Shown here: positions 1 to 6,133 of the stretch, piece by piece
Numbering within the stretch: the first letter of the stretch is position 1
Layout of the letters: the number at the start of each line of letters is the position of its first letter
Translations under genes and position numbers: made by a program
Origin: Kiloniellaceae bacterium
GTDB taxonomy: Bacteria > Pseudomonadota > Alphaproteobacteria > Kiloniellales > Kiloniellaceae
Direction: 5' to 3'
Assembly (NCBI GenBank): GCA_028280915.1
Contig: JANQKX010000730.1
Location: 1 to 8,756 of the forward strand
Length of the DNA: 8,756 bases
The notes under the pieces: generated by a model
What the model was told of the DNA's origin: nothing
Seen by the model: the letters and a program-made list of their open reading frames with translations, nothing else
Databases searched by the model: none

Positions 1-1288
1 CTTGGAAGTGAACGCCCCCGGCGACGGTGTGATTTCCGAGATCATGGTGGAAGAAGGCGGCACGGTCGAAGTGGGCGCCGTGTTGGGTGTTCTGCTGAAA
101 GGTGCCGCGGGCGCCGCCGCGCCCCAACCCCAACCCCAACCCCAAGCCGAGCCTGTTGCGAGCGCGCCCGCCACCGATGCCCCAGCGGCGGCGCCGGATT
201 CGGCGGCGGCCCAACATCATCCTGCGGCGGACGGAGCCATGGCGCCTCTGGCCCGCTTGGATCCCCAGCTGGTCCGCCGGACCTCCGGCAAGATCACCAA
301 ATCGGACCTGGTGCAGTTTTTGAACGAAACCGCCTTTGGCCAGCTCGGTCCGGCGGTGCGCAAGTTGATCAGCGAGCAGGGCCTGGACCCGGCCTTGATC
401 CCCGCCAGCGGCCGCGACGGGCGGGTCACCAAGGAAGATGTGATCAACCTGCTGGAGGGCCGGACCGAACTGCTGAAACCGCCGGCTCCGGCGGAGGCAC
501 CGGCTGCCCCTCCACCTGCCGCACCCGCGCCGGCTGCCGCAACCCCCGCGCCAGCTCAAGCTGCGCCAGCTCAAGCCGCGCCGGTGGCGCCGCGGCAGGA
601 ACGGGTGGCCATGAGCAAGCTACGCCAGACCATCGCCCGGCGCTTGAAGGAATCGCAGAATACCGCGGCCACGCTCACTACCTTCAACGAAGCGGATATG
701 TCGGCGGTGATGGGGCTGCGGGCGCAATACAAGGAAAAATTCGAAAAGAAACACAGCATCAAGCTGGGCTTTTCTTCTTTCTTTGCCAAAGCCGTGGTCA
801 ACGCCTTGCAGGAATTGCCGGCGGTCAATGCCCAGATCGACGGGGACGAGATCGTCTATAACCACTATTACGACATCGGCATGGCGGTTTCGACGCCCAA
901 CGGCTTGATGGTGCCGGTGGTGCGGGATTGCGATCAAAAATCCTTCGCCGAGATCGAGCAGAGCCTGGCGGACCTGGCGGCCAAGGGCCGGGCGGGCAAG
1001 CTGGCCCTGGACGACATGGCGGGCGGCACCTTCACCATCACCAACGGCGGCGTCTTCGGTTCCATGTTGTCCACGCCGATCATCAACCGGCCCCAGTCGG
1101 CTATCCTGGGCCTGCACAACATCCAGCAGCGGCCCGTGGCGGTGCGGGGGCAGGTGGAAATCCGCCCCATGATGTACCTGGCGCTGTCCTATGATCACCG
1201 AATCATCGACGGCCGCGAGGCGGTGACCTTCCTGGTGCGCATCAAGGAAGCGATCGAGGATCCGCAGCGCTTGCTGATTTCCGTTTAG
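1..1288 (+). CDS. sucB: Dihydrolipoyllysine succinyltransferase, E2 of 2-oxoglutarate dehydrogenase (5' partial)
   Basis: E2 core enzyme of the 2-oxoglutarate dehydrogenase complex (TCA cycle, cytoplasm); it transfers succinyl from its lipoyl arm to CoA. The reading frame is open at the left edge (first full codon at base 2), so the true start and the lipoylated lysine lie just outside. Counting from base 2, residues 1-32 are the second half of a lipoyl domain (LEVNAPGDG). Residues 33-79 are an Ala/Pro linker with four Pro-Gln pairs. Residues 115-153 are the peripheral-subunit (E3) binding domain, 154-200 a second Ala/Pro linker, and 201-428 the acyltransferase domain with catalytic His399 and Asp403 in SYDHRIIDG. 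The catalytic domain reads as SucB rather than pyruvate dehydrogenase E2 (MSKLRQTIARRLKESQNTAA; RIKEAIEDPQRLL end), and lpd lies downstream. Oddity: residues 80-110 resemble a second, degenerate E3-binding motif. The TAG stop overlaps the stop of the opposite-strand CHAP gene. Confidence 0.95.
   Translation, partial: LEVNAPGDGVISEIMVEEGGTVEVGAVLGVLLKGAAGAAAPQPQPQPQAEPVASAPATDAPAAAPDSAAAQHHPAADGAMAPLARLDPQLVRRTSGKITKSDLVQFLNETAFGQLGPAVRKLISEQGLDPALIPASGRDGRVTKEDVINLLEGRTELLKPPAPAEAPAAPPPAAPAPAAATPAPAQAAPAQAAPVAPRQERVAMSKLRQTIARRLKESQNTAATLTTFNEADMSAVMGLRAQYKEKFEKKHSIKLGFSSFFAKAVVNALQELPAVNAQIDGDEIVYNHYYDIGMAVSTPNGLMVPVVRDCDQKSFAEIEQSLADLAAKGRAGKLALDDMAGGTFTITNGGVFGSMLSTPIINRPQSAILGLHNIQQRPVAVRGQVEIRPMMYLALSYDHRIIDGREAVTFLVRIKEAIEDPQRLLISV
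122..145 (+). repeat. CCCCAA hexanucleotide repeat, 4 perfect copies
   Basis: Four perfect tandem copies of CCCCAA lie in frame inside sucB and encode (Pro-Gln)4 in the first interdomain linker. The minus strand reads TTGGGG x4, that is four runs of four G separated by TT, which fits the canonical intramolecular G-quadruplex pattern. The unit is two codons long, so copy-number change by slippage would lengthen or shorten the linker without a frameshift. Confidence 0.9.
548..577 (+). repeat. 15-bp tandem repeat in the second sucB linker, 2 copies
   Basis: Two tandem copies of a 15-bp unit (GCGCCAGCTCAAGC followed by T or C) encode the repeated Ala-Pro-Ala-Gln-Ala linker peptide between the E3-binding and catalytic domains. 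This is ordinary for flexible E2 linkers. Near-identity at DNA level, including wobble positions, suggests a recent local duplication. Confidence 0.75.
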
Positions 1289-1818
1289 AAAACCGCGGCC
1301 AGGTTCCGTGACGGGTGGATAAAGCCGTGGGCGGGATAGTGCCCGGCGCCATAGGTGTCGCCCGGGGTGTACCAGACCCGCACCAATGACCAGTCGTTGC
1401 CCGGCGAGATGTCATAGACCGGCGTGTTCAGGTGAATGCGCCCCCGGTTCAGCCAGTTGGCGTGGCTGACCACCACTTCGCGATGGCTGAGGATGTCCGT
1501 GACCACGGCCAGGTGGCCGCCGCTGATTTTGTGGGACTTGCTCAGCACCAGCACCGAGCCCACGCGGGGAATGGTGTTCTTGGCGTAGCGTCCCTCGGCC
1601 TGGCGCCACCAGGTCCAGGCATCGCCGCGAATCTGAATGTCGGACAGCTCGCGGGCATAGGGGACACATTGCAGGGCGCTGGCCGGCTGGACGATCTTCG
1701 CGTCGCTGGCGCCCTGGCCCTGCACGGCCACATGGGGCTGGGAGCGGCCGCCGCAAGCGCCCAGCGCCAAACCCAGCGCAACACAAAAGCCCAGTGCCAG
1801 CCATCGTCCCCAGGGCAT
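1285..1818 (-). CDS. CHAP-domain (NlpC/P60-like) putative lipoprotein, cell-wall amidase/peptidase family
   Basis: A 177-aa protein. The ATG at 1818 is chosen because AGGGGAG sits 8 nt upstream; a longer in-frame reading to 1869 lacks such support. The N-terminus is a lipoprotein-type signal with a hydrophobic stretch and a lipobox, Leu-Gly-Ala-Cys22, so the mature protein is probably membrane-anchored in the periplasm. A CHAP fold follows: Cys51 in QCVPYAR is the predicted nucleophile, His102 in GGHLAVV the base, and Asn121 in HANW the third polar residue. The spacing and motifs match alphaproteobacterial CHAP proteins. Such enzymes cleave peptidoglycan amide bonds, but the substrate cannot be read here. 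The C-terminal part contains a glycine/histidine-rich YGAGHYPAHGFIHP segment. It follows the MBL gene on the same strand after 84 nt. Its TAA stop overlaps the sucB TAG by 4 bp, tail to tail. Confidence 0.85.
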   Translation of the reverse strand: MPWGRWLALGFCVALGLALGACGGRSQPHVAVQGQGASDAKIVQPASALQCVPYARELSDIQIRGDAWTWWRQAEGRYAKNTIPRVGSVLVLSKSHKISGGHLAVVTDILSHREVVVSHANWLNRGRIHLNTPVYDISPGNDWSLVRVWYTPGDTYGAGHYPAHGFIHPSRNLAAVF

Positions 1819-1826
1819 GGGGCTTG

Positions 1827-1833
1827 CTCCCCT
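1827..1833 (-). promoter_or_regulatory. Ribosome binding site of the CHAP gene
   Basis: AGGGGAG on the minus strand, 8 nt before the ATG at 1818. It decides the start in favour of the 177-aa lipoprotein over the upstream-extended reading. Confidence 0.7.
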
Positions 1834-1875
1834 GTTATTCACGGACCCGACAAAGACTGGCCGGATCATGCTTTA

Positions 1876-1902
1876 CAAAAGGTTAACACGGGCGCCGCCC
1901 GG
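1876..1902 (-). terminator. Possible weak terminator after the MBL-fold gene
   Basis: Immediately after the TGA of the MBL gene, the minus strand can form a 5-bp GC stem (CGGGC-GGC-GCCCG, bases 1889-1901) followed by TGTTAACCTTTTG. The stem is short and the T tract interrupted, so termination may be partial and the CHAP gene could be reached by read-through. Confidence 0.3.
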
Positions 1903-2703
1903 TCAACCAGTGCCATCGCGCCCAGTACCATCACGCCAGGCCAAATATTGGTCGATGAGTTCGTGCAGGCGCTGGCGGCCAAAACTGGGGTCGTGGCCGG
2001 CGTGGACCACGGTAACCGGCAGGTCCCGCAGGCGGCGCATGCTCTTGATGTAGGCCGGGATGTCCGAGTGGCCCAGCTCGTCCAACAGGGGCCCGTCGTA
2101 GATACAATCCCCGGAAAACAGGGTGCCCGTGGCCGCCTCCCACAAGCCGATGCTGCCCGGCGAGTGGCCCGGCAGGTGCAGGATCTCGAAATGGCGGTTG
2201 CCCAGGTCCACCATGTCGCCCTCCGTCACGGCGACCGTGGCGCGGGCCGGCTTGAGGCGGTAATCGTCGGGGCGGTATCCCGCATGGGGCAGGGCGGTGA
2301 TGAGCTGTTGCCCCGGCTCCAGGGGATAACCCGCCTTGGTGAGCGCCTCGATCAGATCGGGCCCGAAATCATCGATGAAGAGGCTTTCCGCCTCGCTGGG
2401 GCGCTCGAAGTTGTCCCGTTCCAGGGCGTGCACCAGGCAGGCGTCGAATTCGTGATGGCCGCCCATGTGGTCCGCGTGGCTGTGGGTGGCGGCCGCCAGC
2501 ACGGGCTTGTCCACCAGGTCCCGGGTGGCGTCCCGGAGGCTGGCCACGCCCATGCCCGTGTCGACGAAAAGATCCCGGTCGCGCCCGCGCACGTGCCAGA
2601 TGTTACAGCGCATCAGCGGCACCACATGGGGTTCCCACAGCAGGGTGATGTCGTCGTCGATGCGCCGACGTTCGAACCAGCGCTCGGCAATTTGCAAGGT
2701 CAT
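1903..2703 (-). CDS. MBL-fold metallo-hydrolase (glyoxalase II-like)
   Basis: A 266-aa cytoplasmic metallo-beta-lactamase-superfamily hydrolase. The start at 2703 is set by a very strong Shine-Dalgarno (AGGGGAGGTGA, GGAGG core 7 nt before ATG). The full metal-binding set is visible: His74, His76, Asp78 and His79 in THSHADH; His180 in LPGHSPGS; Asp199 in FSGDCIYDG; and His237 in HAGHD. A binuclear active site is therefore expected. The LPGHSPGS and SGDCIYDG motifs resemble the glyoxalase II-like branch, which hydrolyses thioesters and related substrates. The substrate is not determinable from sequence, and I see no C-terminal substrate domain typical of true glyoxalase II. The protein ends in a duplicated Arg-Asp-Gly-Thr-Gly. 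It is divergent from lpd and upstream of the CHAP gene on the same strand. Confidence 0.88.
   Translation of the reverse strand: MTLQIAERWFERRRIDDDITLLWEPHVVPLMRCNIWHVRGRDRDLFVDTGMGVASLRDATRDLVDKPVLAAATHSHADHMGGHHEFDACLVHALERDNFERPSEAESLFIDDFGPDLIEALTKAGYPLEPGQQLITALPHAGYRPDDYRLKPARATVAVTEGDMVDLGNRHFEILHLPGHSPGSIGLWEAATGTLFSGDCIYDGPLLDELGHSDIPAYIKSMRRLRDLPVTVVHAGHDPSFGRQRLHELIDQYLAWRDGTGRDGTG
1907..1936 (-). repeat. 15-bp tandem repeat at the 3' end of the MBL gene
   Basis: Bases 1907-1921 and 1922-1936 match at 13 of 15 positions. They encode the last ten residues, two copies of Arg-Asp-Gly-Thr-Gly, directly before the TGA stop. This looks like a small in-frame duplication that lengthened the C-terminus. 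Confidence 0.7.
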
Positions 2704-2707
2704 GTGG

Positions 2708-2718
2708 TCACCTCCCCT
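2708..2718 (-). promoter_or_regulatory. Strong ribosome binding site of the MBL gene
   Basis: AGGGGAGGTGA on the minus strand is close to the full anti-Shine-Dalgarno complement; its GGAGG core is 7 nt from the ATG at 2703. It rules out the 70-residue upstream extension that is also open in this frame. Confidence 0.8.
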
Positions 2719-2794
2719 GAGTCGGTCTTTGCCGGATTGGTGCCCATTTTGGCCCAAGCGGCGGGCGATGAACAGGCCCGGCGCGGGCGCGCTC

Positions 2795-2818
2795 TGCCGT
2801 GGACACGGCATTGTTTTT
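2795..2818 (+). terminator. Intrinsic terminator on the plus strand upstream of lpd
   Basis: TGCCGTG (2795-2801) and CACGGCA (2804-2810) are perfect reverse complements. They form a 6-7 bp stem with a minimal loop, followed at once by TTGTTTTT. This is the classic Rho-independent layout, and only on the plus strand; the minus-strand sequence beyond the stem is GC-rich. No plus-strand gene ends nearby: the previous one is sucB, about 1.5 kb upstream. A second small hairpin (GCCCG-GCG-CGGGC, 2776-2788) lies just before it. The likely role is to stop plus-strand read-through before the lpd promoter. Confidence 0.65.
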
Positions 2819-2827
2819 CCCTGCCCG

Positions 2828-2874
2828 TTGTGCCATGGCTTTGGCTCGCCTATCATCTGGCGCCTATCATTTGG
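2828..2874 (+). promoter_or_regulatory. Putative tandem promoters of lpd with a duplicated 14-bp element
   Basis: Bases 2847-2860 (CGCCTATCATCTGG) and 2861-2874 (CGCCTATCATTTGG) are directly adjacent and match at 13 of 14 positions. Each carries TATCAT, a good sigma-70 -10 hexamer. The first pairs with TTGTGC (2828-2833) at a 17-bp spacer, the second with TTGGCT (2841-2846) at 18 bp. Predicted start sites would fall near 2863 and 2877, giving short leaders to the lpd ATG at 2913. The repeat could instead be a regulator's direct-repeat operator. The call is by motif only. Confidence 0.45.
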
Positions 2875-2900
2875 CGGGCACAAATCCGCGGGGCTCACGA

Positions 2901-2910
2901 AGGGGGAGAG
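2901..2910 (+). promoter_or_regulatory. Ribosome binding site of lpd
   Basis: AGGGGGAGAG lies just before the ATG at 2913, with 4 nt from GGGAG to the start. It favours this start over an in-frame upstream extension to 2799, which would run through the terminator and promoter-like elements. Confidence 0.75.
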
Positions 2911-2912
2911 CA

Positions 2913-4322
2913 ATGGCTGAAAAACGCTATGACCTGGTGGTAATCGGCGGCGGGCCTGGCGGCTATGTGGCGGCCATTCGTGCGGCGCAACTGGGCCTGT
3001 CCACGGCCTGCGTGGAGGGCCGCGGTGCCTTGGGCGGCACCTGCTTGAACGTGGGCTGTATTCCCTCCAAGGCCTTGCTGCAGTCCTCGGAAAAGTTCGC
3101 CGATGCCAACAAGCATTTCGCCGCTCATGGCATCAGCCTGCCGTCCGTGGTCTTGGACCTGCCTACCATGATGAGCCGCAAGGCCAAGGTGGTGAAGGAC
3201 CTGACCGCGGGTGTGGAATTCCTGTTCAAGAAAAACAAGGTGGACTACATCAAGGGATGGGGGTCCATTCCCAAGGCGGGCGAGGTGGCCGTGGCCCTGG
3301 AGGACGGCGGCAGTCAGACCCTCTCCGCGGAACGAATCCTCATCGCCACCGGTTCGGAATCCACGCCCCTGCCGGGCATCGAGGTGGACGAAAATCAGAT
3401 CGTGACCTCCACCGGCGCCTTGGAGCTGGGCAAGGTGCCCGAGACCCTGGTGGTGATCGGCGCCGGGGTCATCGGCCTGGAACTGGGGTCGGTGTGGTCC
3501 CGTCTGGGCGCCAAGGTCACGGTGGTGGAGTTCCTGGACCGAATCTTGCCCGGCATGGACGGGGAGATCGCCAAGCAGACTCAAAGGGTTCTCACCAAGC
3601 AGGGCTTGAAGTTTAAGCTGGGCAAAAAGGTGACCTCGGCGGTGGCCGGGGCCGAGGGGGTGCGCTTGACCCTGGAGGCGGCCAAGGGCGGCGGCGAGGA
3701 AGCCATGGAGGCGGAGACCGTGCTGCTCTCCATCGGGCGCCGGCCCTTCACGGAAGGGCTCGGCCTGAAGGAGCTGGGCGTGGCCATGGACAATCGGGGT
3801 TTCATCCAGGTGGACGGCACGTTCGAGACCTCGGTGCCGGGGATTTTCGCCATTGGCGACTGTGTGCCCGGCCCCATGCTGGCCCATAAGGCGGAGGAAG
3901 ACGGCGTGGCGGCGGTGGAAACCATGGCCGGGCAGAACGGCCACGTGGACTACAACCTGGTGCCGGGTGTCGTCTACACCTGGCCCGAGGTGGCCGGCGT
4001 GGGCAAGACCGAAGAGCAGCTGAAGGACGAGGGCGTGGCCTACAACGTGGGTAAGTTTCCCTTCACCGCCAACAGCCGGGCCCGGGCCAACGCGGACACG
4101 GACGGCATGGTCAAGATCCTGGCCGACAAGCACAGCGACCGGGTCCTGGGCGTGCATATCCTAGGGCCCTTGGCCGGTGACCTCTTGGCCGAGGCGGTGA
4201 TCGCCATGGAATTCGGCGCCTCGGCCGAGGATATCGCCCGGACCTGCCATTCTCACCCGGGCATGGGCGAGGCGGTCAAGGAAGCCGCCTTGGCGGTGGC
4301 CGGACGGGCCATTCACATTTAG
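2913..4322 (+). CDS. lpd: Dihydrolipoamide dehydrogenase (E3)
   Basis: A 469-aa FAD-dependent disulfide oxidoreductase, the usual length for the family. It reoxidises dihydrolipoyl groups of 2-oxo-acid dehydrogenase E2 proteins and passes electrons to NAD+. The FAD-binding Rossmann motif is GGGPGG at residues 12-17. The redox-active disulfide is Cys44-Cys49 in GGTCLNVGCIPSK. The NAD-binding motif is GAGVIG at 183-188, and the second FAD motif is AIGDC with Asp316. The dimerisation domain ends with the catalytic His448-Glu453 pair in HSHPGMGE. Everything needed for activity is present. The start is set by its ribosome binding site and by family length. Its position after sucB suggests the E3 of the 2-oxoglutarate dehydrogenase complex, though two inverted genes and a terminator separate them, so it probably has its own promoter. 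It converges on xerC with an 8-nt gap. Confidence 0.96.
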   Translation: MAEKRYDLVVIGGGPGGYVAAIRAAQLGLSTACVEGRGALGGTCLNVGCIPSKALLQSSEKFADANKHFAAHGISLPSVVLDLPTMMSRKAKVVKDLTAGVEFLFKKNKVDYIKGWGSIPKAGEVAVALEDGGSQTLSAERILIATGSESTPLPGIEVDENQIVTSTGALELGKVPETLVVIGAGVIGLELGSVWSRLGAKVTVVEFLDRILPGMDGEIAKQTQRVLTKQGLKFKLGKKVTSAVAGAEGVRLTLEAAKGGGEEAMEAETVLLSIGRRPFTEGLGLKELGVAMDNRGFIQVDGTFETSVPGIFAIGDCVPGPMLAHKAEEDGVAAVETMAGQNGHVDYNLVPGVVYTWPEVAGVGKTEEQLKDEGVAYNVGKFPFTANSRARANADTDGMVKILADKHSDRVLGVHILGPLAGDLLAEAVIAMEFGASAEDIARTCHSHPGMGEAVKEAALAVAGRAIHI

Positions 4323-4325
4323 GTC

Positions 4326-4348
4326 CCAGATTAGGTTTTCTGGCTTTT
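4326..4348 (+). terminator. Possible weak terminator after lpd
   Basis: Just past the lpd stop, CCAGA (4326-4330) can pair with TCTGG (4339-4343), with an 8-nt loop and CTTTT after it. The stem is only 5 bp and lies mostly within the 3' end of xerC on the other strand. It is weak evidence. Confidence 0.25.
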
Positions 4349-5347
4349 GGCGCGGGGATGGTGTTTGTCGTAGACCGCCAGCAGGGCCTTGCTGTCCAGC
4401 GCCGTGTAGCGCTGGGTGGTGCTGAGGGAGGCGTGGCCTAGAAGCTCCTGGATGCTGCGCAAATCCCCGCCGGCCGTGAGCAGATGGGTGGCGAAGGAAT
4501 GGCGCAGGGCATGGGGCGTGGCGCTGGCGGGTAAGCGCAACTGGCCGCGCAGGAGCTCTACCCTCTGCTGGATCTGCCGCGCCCCCAAGGGGCCGCCCCG
4601 CTTGCCCACGAAGAGGGGCCCGTCGCCGGGCAGATGGTGGGGGCAGGCGGCAAGGTAGTCCTGCACGGCCTCCGGGATCACCGGCAAGAGGGGCACCTTG
4701 CGTTCCTTGTTGCCTTTGCCCCGGACCACCAGGCTGTCCTGGCCCGGCTTTGGCGCCTGGCTGCGGGCAAGGCCCAGGGCCTCGCCGATGCGCAGGCCCG
4801 CGCCGTAGAGTAAAAGTAAAACCGCAGTGTCCCTTTTGCCCACCCAGGCTTCGTCGCCAAGATCGCCGATTTCGTCCACGGCCTTCTTGGCGGTATCTTG
4901 GTCCAGGGCCTTGGGCAGGACCGTCGCCAGTTTGGGGCCGCGCAGGCCCAGGATGGTGGTGTTCTCCAAACGCTGGGTCTTGGCCAGCCAGCGGAAGAAG
5001 CCGCGCAAGACGGAAAGGGCGCGGGCGTTGCTGCTGTGCTGCAGGCCGCGGCGGCTGCGCGCCGCCAGCCAGGCGCGGAAATCCCGCAGCCCCAGGCTGC
5101 CCAGGTCTTGCAGGCGCAAGCCGCTGCCTTGATGCTCGATCATGAACTGGATGAAATCGTTCAGATCCCGCCCATAGGCTTCGCTGGTGTGGCGGGAGGA
5201 GCGGCGCTCGTGGCACAGCCAGTTTTGCCAGGCGATCAGGGCCTCGTGAAACGGAGCGTCGATGGGCAGGCGTGAAAAATCGATGCCGAAAGGGGCGTCG
5301 TGATCGGCGGGGGCGGGGGCCGCTAGGGCGCGGACAGACCGAGCCAT
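4331..5347 (-). CDS. xerC: Tyrosine recombinase XerC
   Basis: A 338-aa site-specific recombinase that, with XerD, resolves chromosome dimers at dif. The N-terminal SAM-like core-binding domain covers about residues 30-125 (WQNWLCHERRSSRHTSEAYG). The catalytic domain holds the full nucleophile set: Arg186 in GAGLRIGE, Lys211 in VRGKGNKERK, His279 and Arg282 in HALRHSFATHLL, His305 in LLGHASLSTTQ, and Tyr314 in QRYTALD. It is about 40 residues longer than E. coli XerC, partly through a low-complexity Ala/Pro N-terminus. The start is uncertain: ATG 5347 is preferred, TTG 5356 adds three residues, and neither has a clear Shine-Dalgarno. It overlaps the upstream DUF484 gene by 25 nt, so translation is probably coupled. 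The DUF484 partner marks this as the housekeeping recombinase rather than a phage integrase. XerC versus XerD is inferred from this context. Confidence 0.9.
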   Translation of the reverse strand: MARSVRALAAPAPADHDAPFGIDFSRLPIDAPFHEALIAWQNWLCHERRSSRHTSEAYGRDLNDFIQFMIEHQGSGLRLQDLGSLGLRDFRAWLAARSRRGLQHSSNARALSVLRGFFRWLAKTQRLENTTILGLRGPKLATVLPKALDQDTAKKAVDEIGDLGDEAWVGKRDTAVLLLLYGAGLRIGEALGLARSQAPKPGQDSLVVRGKGNKERKVPLLPVIPEAVQDYLAACPHHLPGDGPLFVGKRGGPLGARQIQQRVELLRGQLRLPASATPHALRHSFATHLLTAGGDLRSIQELLGHASLSTTQRYTALDSKALLAVYDKHHPRAKSQKT

Positions 5348-6117
5348 TTGCGGCAACTGGATTCGAGGACGCGGGCCAGGAAGCTCAGCAGTTCGGTGCC
5401 CTGCCCGGCGTGGAAGTGGTCTTTGTCCCGCGATCCCAGGGCCAGGAGCGCGGATGGTGCCTTGGCGCTGATGTTCAGGCGAATGACCGCGTCGGACCGG
5501 ATCAGGCCGCTGGCCTCGCCGAAAATCGTCTCGTCCCCGTCGATGTCATCGCGCAGGCGGACCTGGCCGCCGGGGCCGAAAATCCGGTCTACTTGGCCCG
5601 ACGGCAGACGCATGATGCCGGCGACGGGCCGTTCCACCCCGTCTTCTTGGTTAAATTCCACGCAGACCATGACCAGGTCGAGGCCCAAGATGATGGCCAG
5701 GTCCGTGGTGATGGTTTCGATAAACTGCTCGAAAGAATCCGCTTCCAGAAGGGCCAAGACGGCCTTGTGAACCCGATTCTGGATCACCAGGTTGGAGCGC
5801 CCGGTGGCTAGAAGCTCGTCCCGGCAATGGGTCAGCTCCCGCACGTCATGGCGCAGACGCAGCAGCATGGCGTGCTGCAGGTCGAGCACCCCATCCCCTT
5901 GCTGGCGCTTGGGCGGGTCCAGATCCCCGAGCAGGGCCGGGTGATCGCTTAAAAAATCCGGATGGCGCCGCAGGTACCAAGCCACCTGATCCGCCGTGAT
6001 GGACCGCGAGCACTCGCGCGCGCCGGCCGTGCCCTCGGCCGCCGCGGGCGCGCTGCGCAGCGCGGCGGTCGGCTTGGCCTTGGAACTCCGGGTCGAGGGG
6101 TCGCTGGATTTGGGCAT
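5323..6117 (-). CDS. DUF484 family protein
   Basis: A 264-aa protein of the DUF484 family, found next to xerC in many Proteobacteria (as yigA-xerC in E. coli); its molecular role is not established. The sequence shows an Ala/Ser/Lys-rich, probably disordered N-terminus (residues 1-38). A conserved helical segment with the family signature follows (VAWYLRRHPDFLSDHPALL, about 45-63), then a helical stretch with charged heptads at about 75-115. A GAF-like alpha/beta domain runs from about 115 to the end. The last residues, SFLARVLESSCRKWL, match the family's C-terminal helix. The ATG at 6117 lies 16 nt after the tal stop, with a modest TAAGG about 10 nt upstream. Its end overlaps xerC, giving a tal-DUF484-xerC run on one strand. 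A link to recombination is inferred from the conserved pairing only. Confidence 0.85.
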   Translation of the reverse strand: MPKSSDPSTRSSKAKPTAALRSAPAAAEGTAGARECSRSITADQVAWYLRRHPDFLSDHPALLGDLDPPKRQQGDGVLDLQHAMLLRLRHDVRELTHCRDELLATGRSNLVIQNRVHKAVLALLEADSFEQFIETITTDLAIILGLDLVMVCVEFNQEDGVERPVAGIMRLPSGQVDRIFGPGGQVRLRDDIDGDETIFGEASGLIRSDAVIRLNISAKAPSALLALGSRDKDHFHAGQGTELLSFLARVLESSCRKWLGLSAP

Positions 6118-6133
6118 AAACCGCGGGCCTTAC

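Noticed and set aside
1432..2943. A long open plus-strand frame (about 500 codons) across the CHAP and MBL genes into lpd
   Set aside because: It is a GC-bias shadow antisense to two genes with intact catalytic motifs and good ribosome binding sites. Its translation is low-complexity and matches no family I recognise, and it runs through the terminator and promoter-like elements.
2895..4157. Long open minus-strand frame opposite lpd
   Set aside because: It is antisense to a complete, clearly recognised lpd; its His/Gly/Gln-rich translation is typical of shadow frames in GC-rich DNA.
4161..5216. Long open minus-strand frame overlapping xerC in another phase
   Set aside because: The same strand already encodes XerC with all catalytic residues; the alternative is Pro/Arg/Gly-rich and lacks any motif.
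4331..5347. xerC as an integrase marking a mobile element
   Set aside because: The DUF484 partner, the housekeeping neighbours and the absence of a tRNA, direct-repeat attachment sites or phage genes all indicate the chromosomal recombinase. I also saw no dif-like site in the window.
6049..6064. 16-bp perfect palindrome CGCGCTGCGCAGCGCG within the DUF484 gene
   Set aside because: It encodes a low-complexity Ala-rich N-terminal segment in GC-rich DNA, where G/C palindromes arise easily. There is no second copy or regulatory context.
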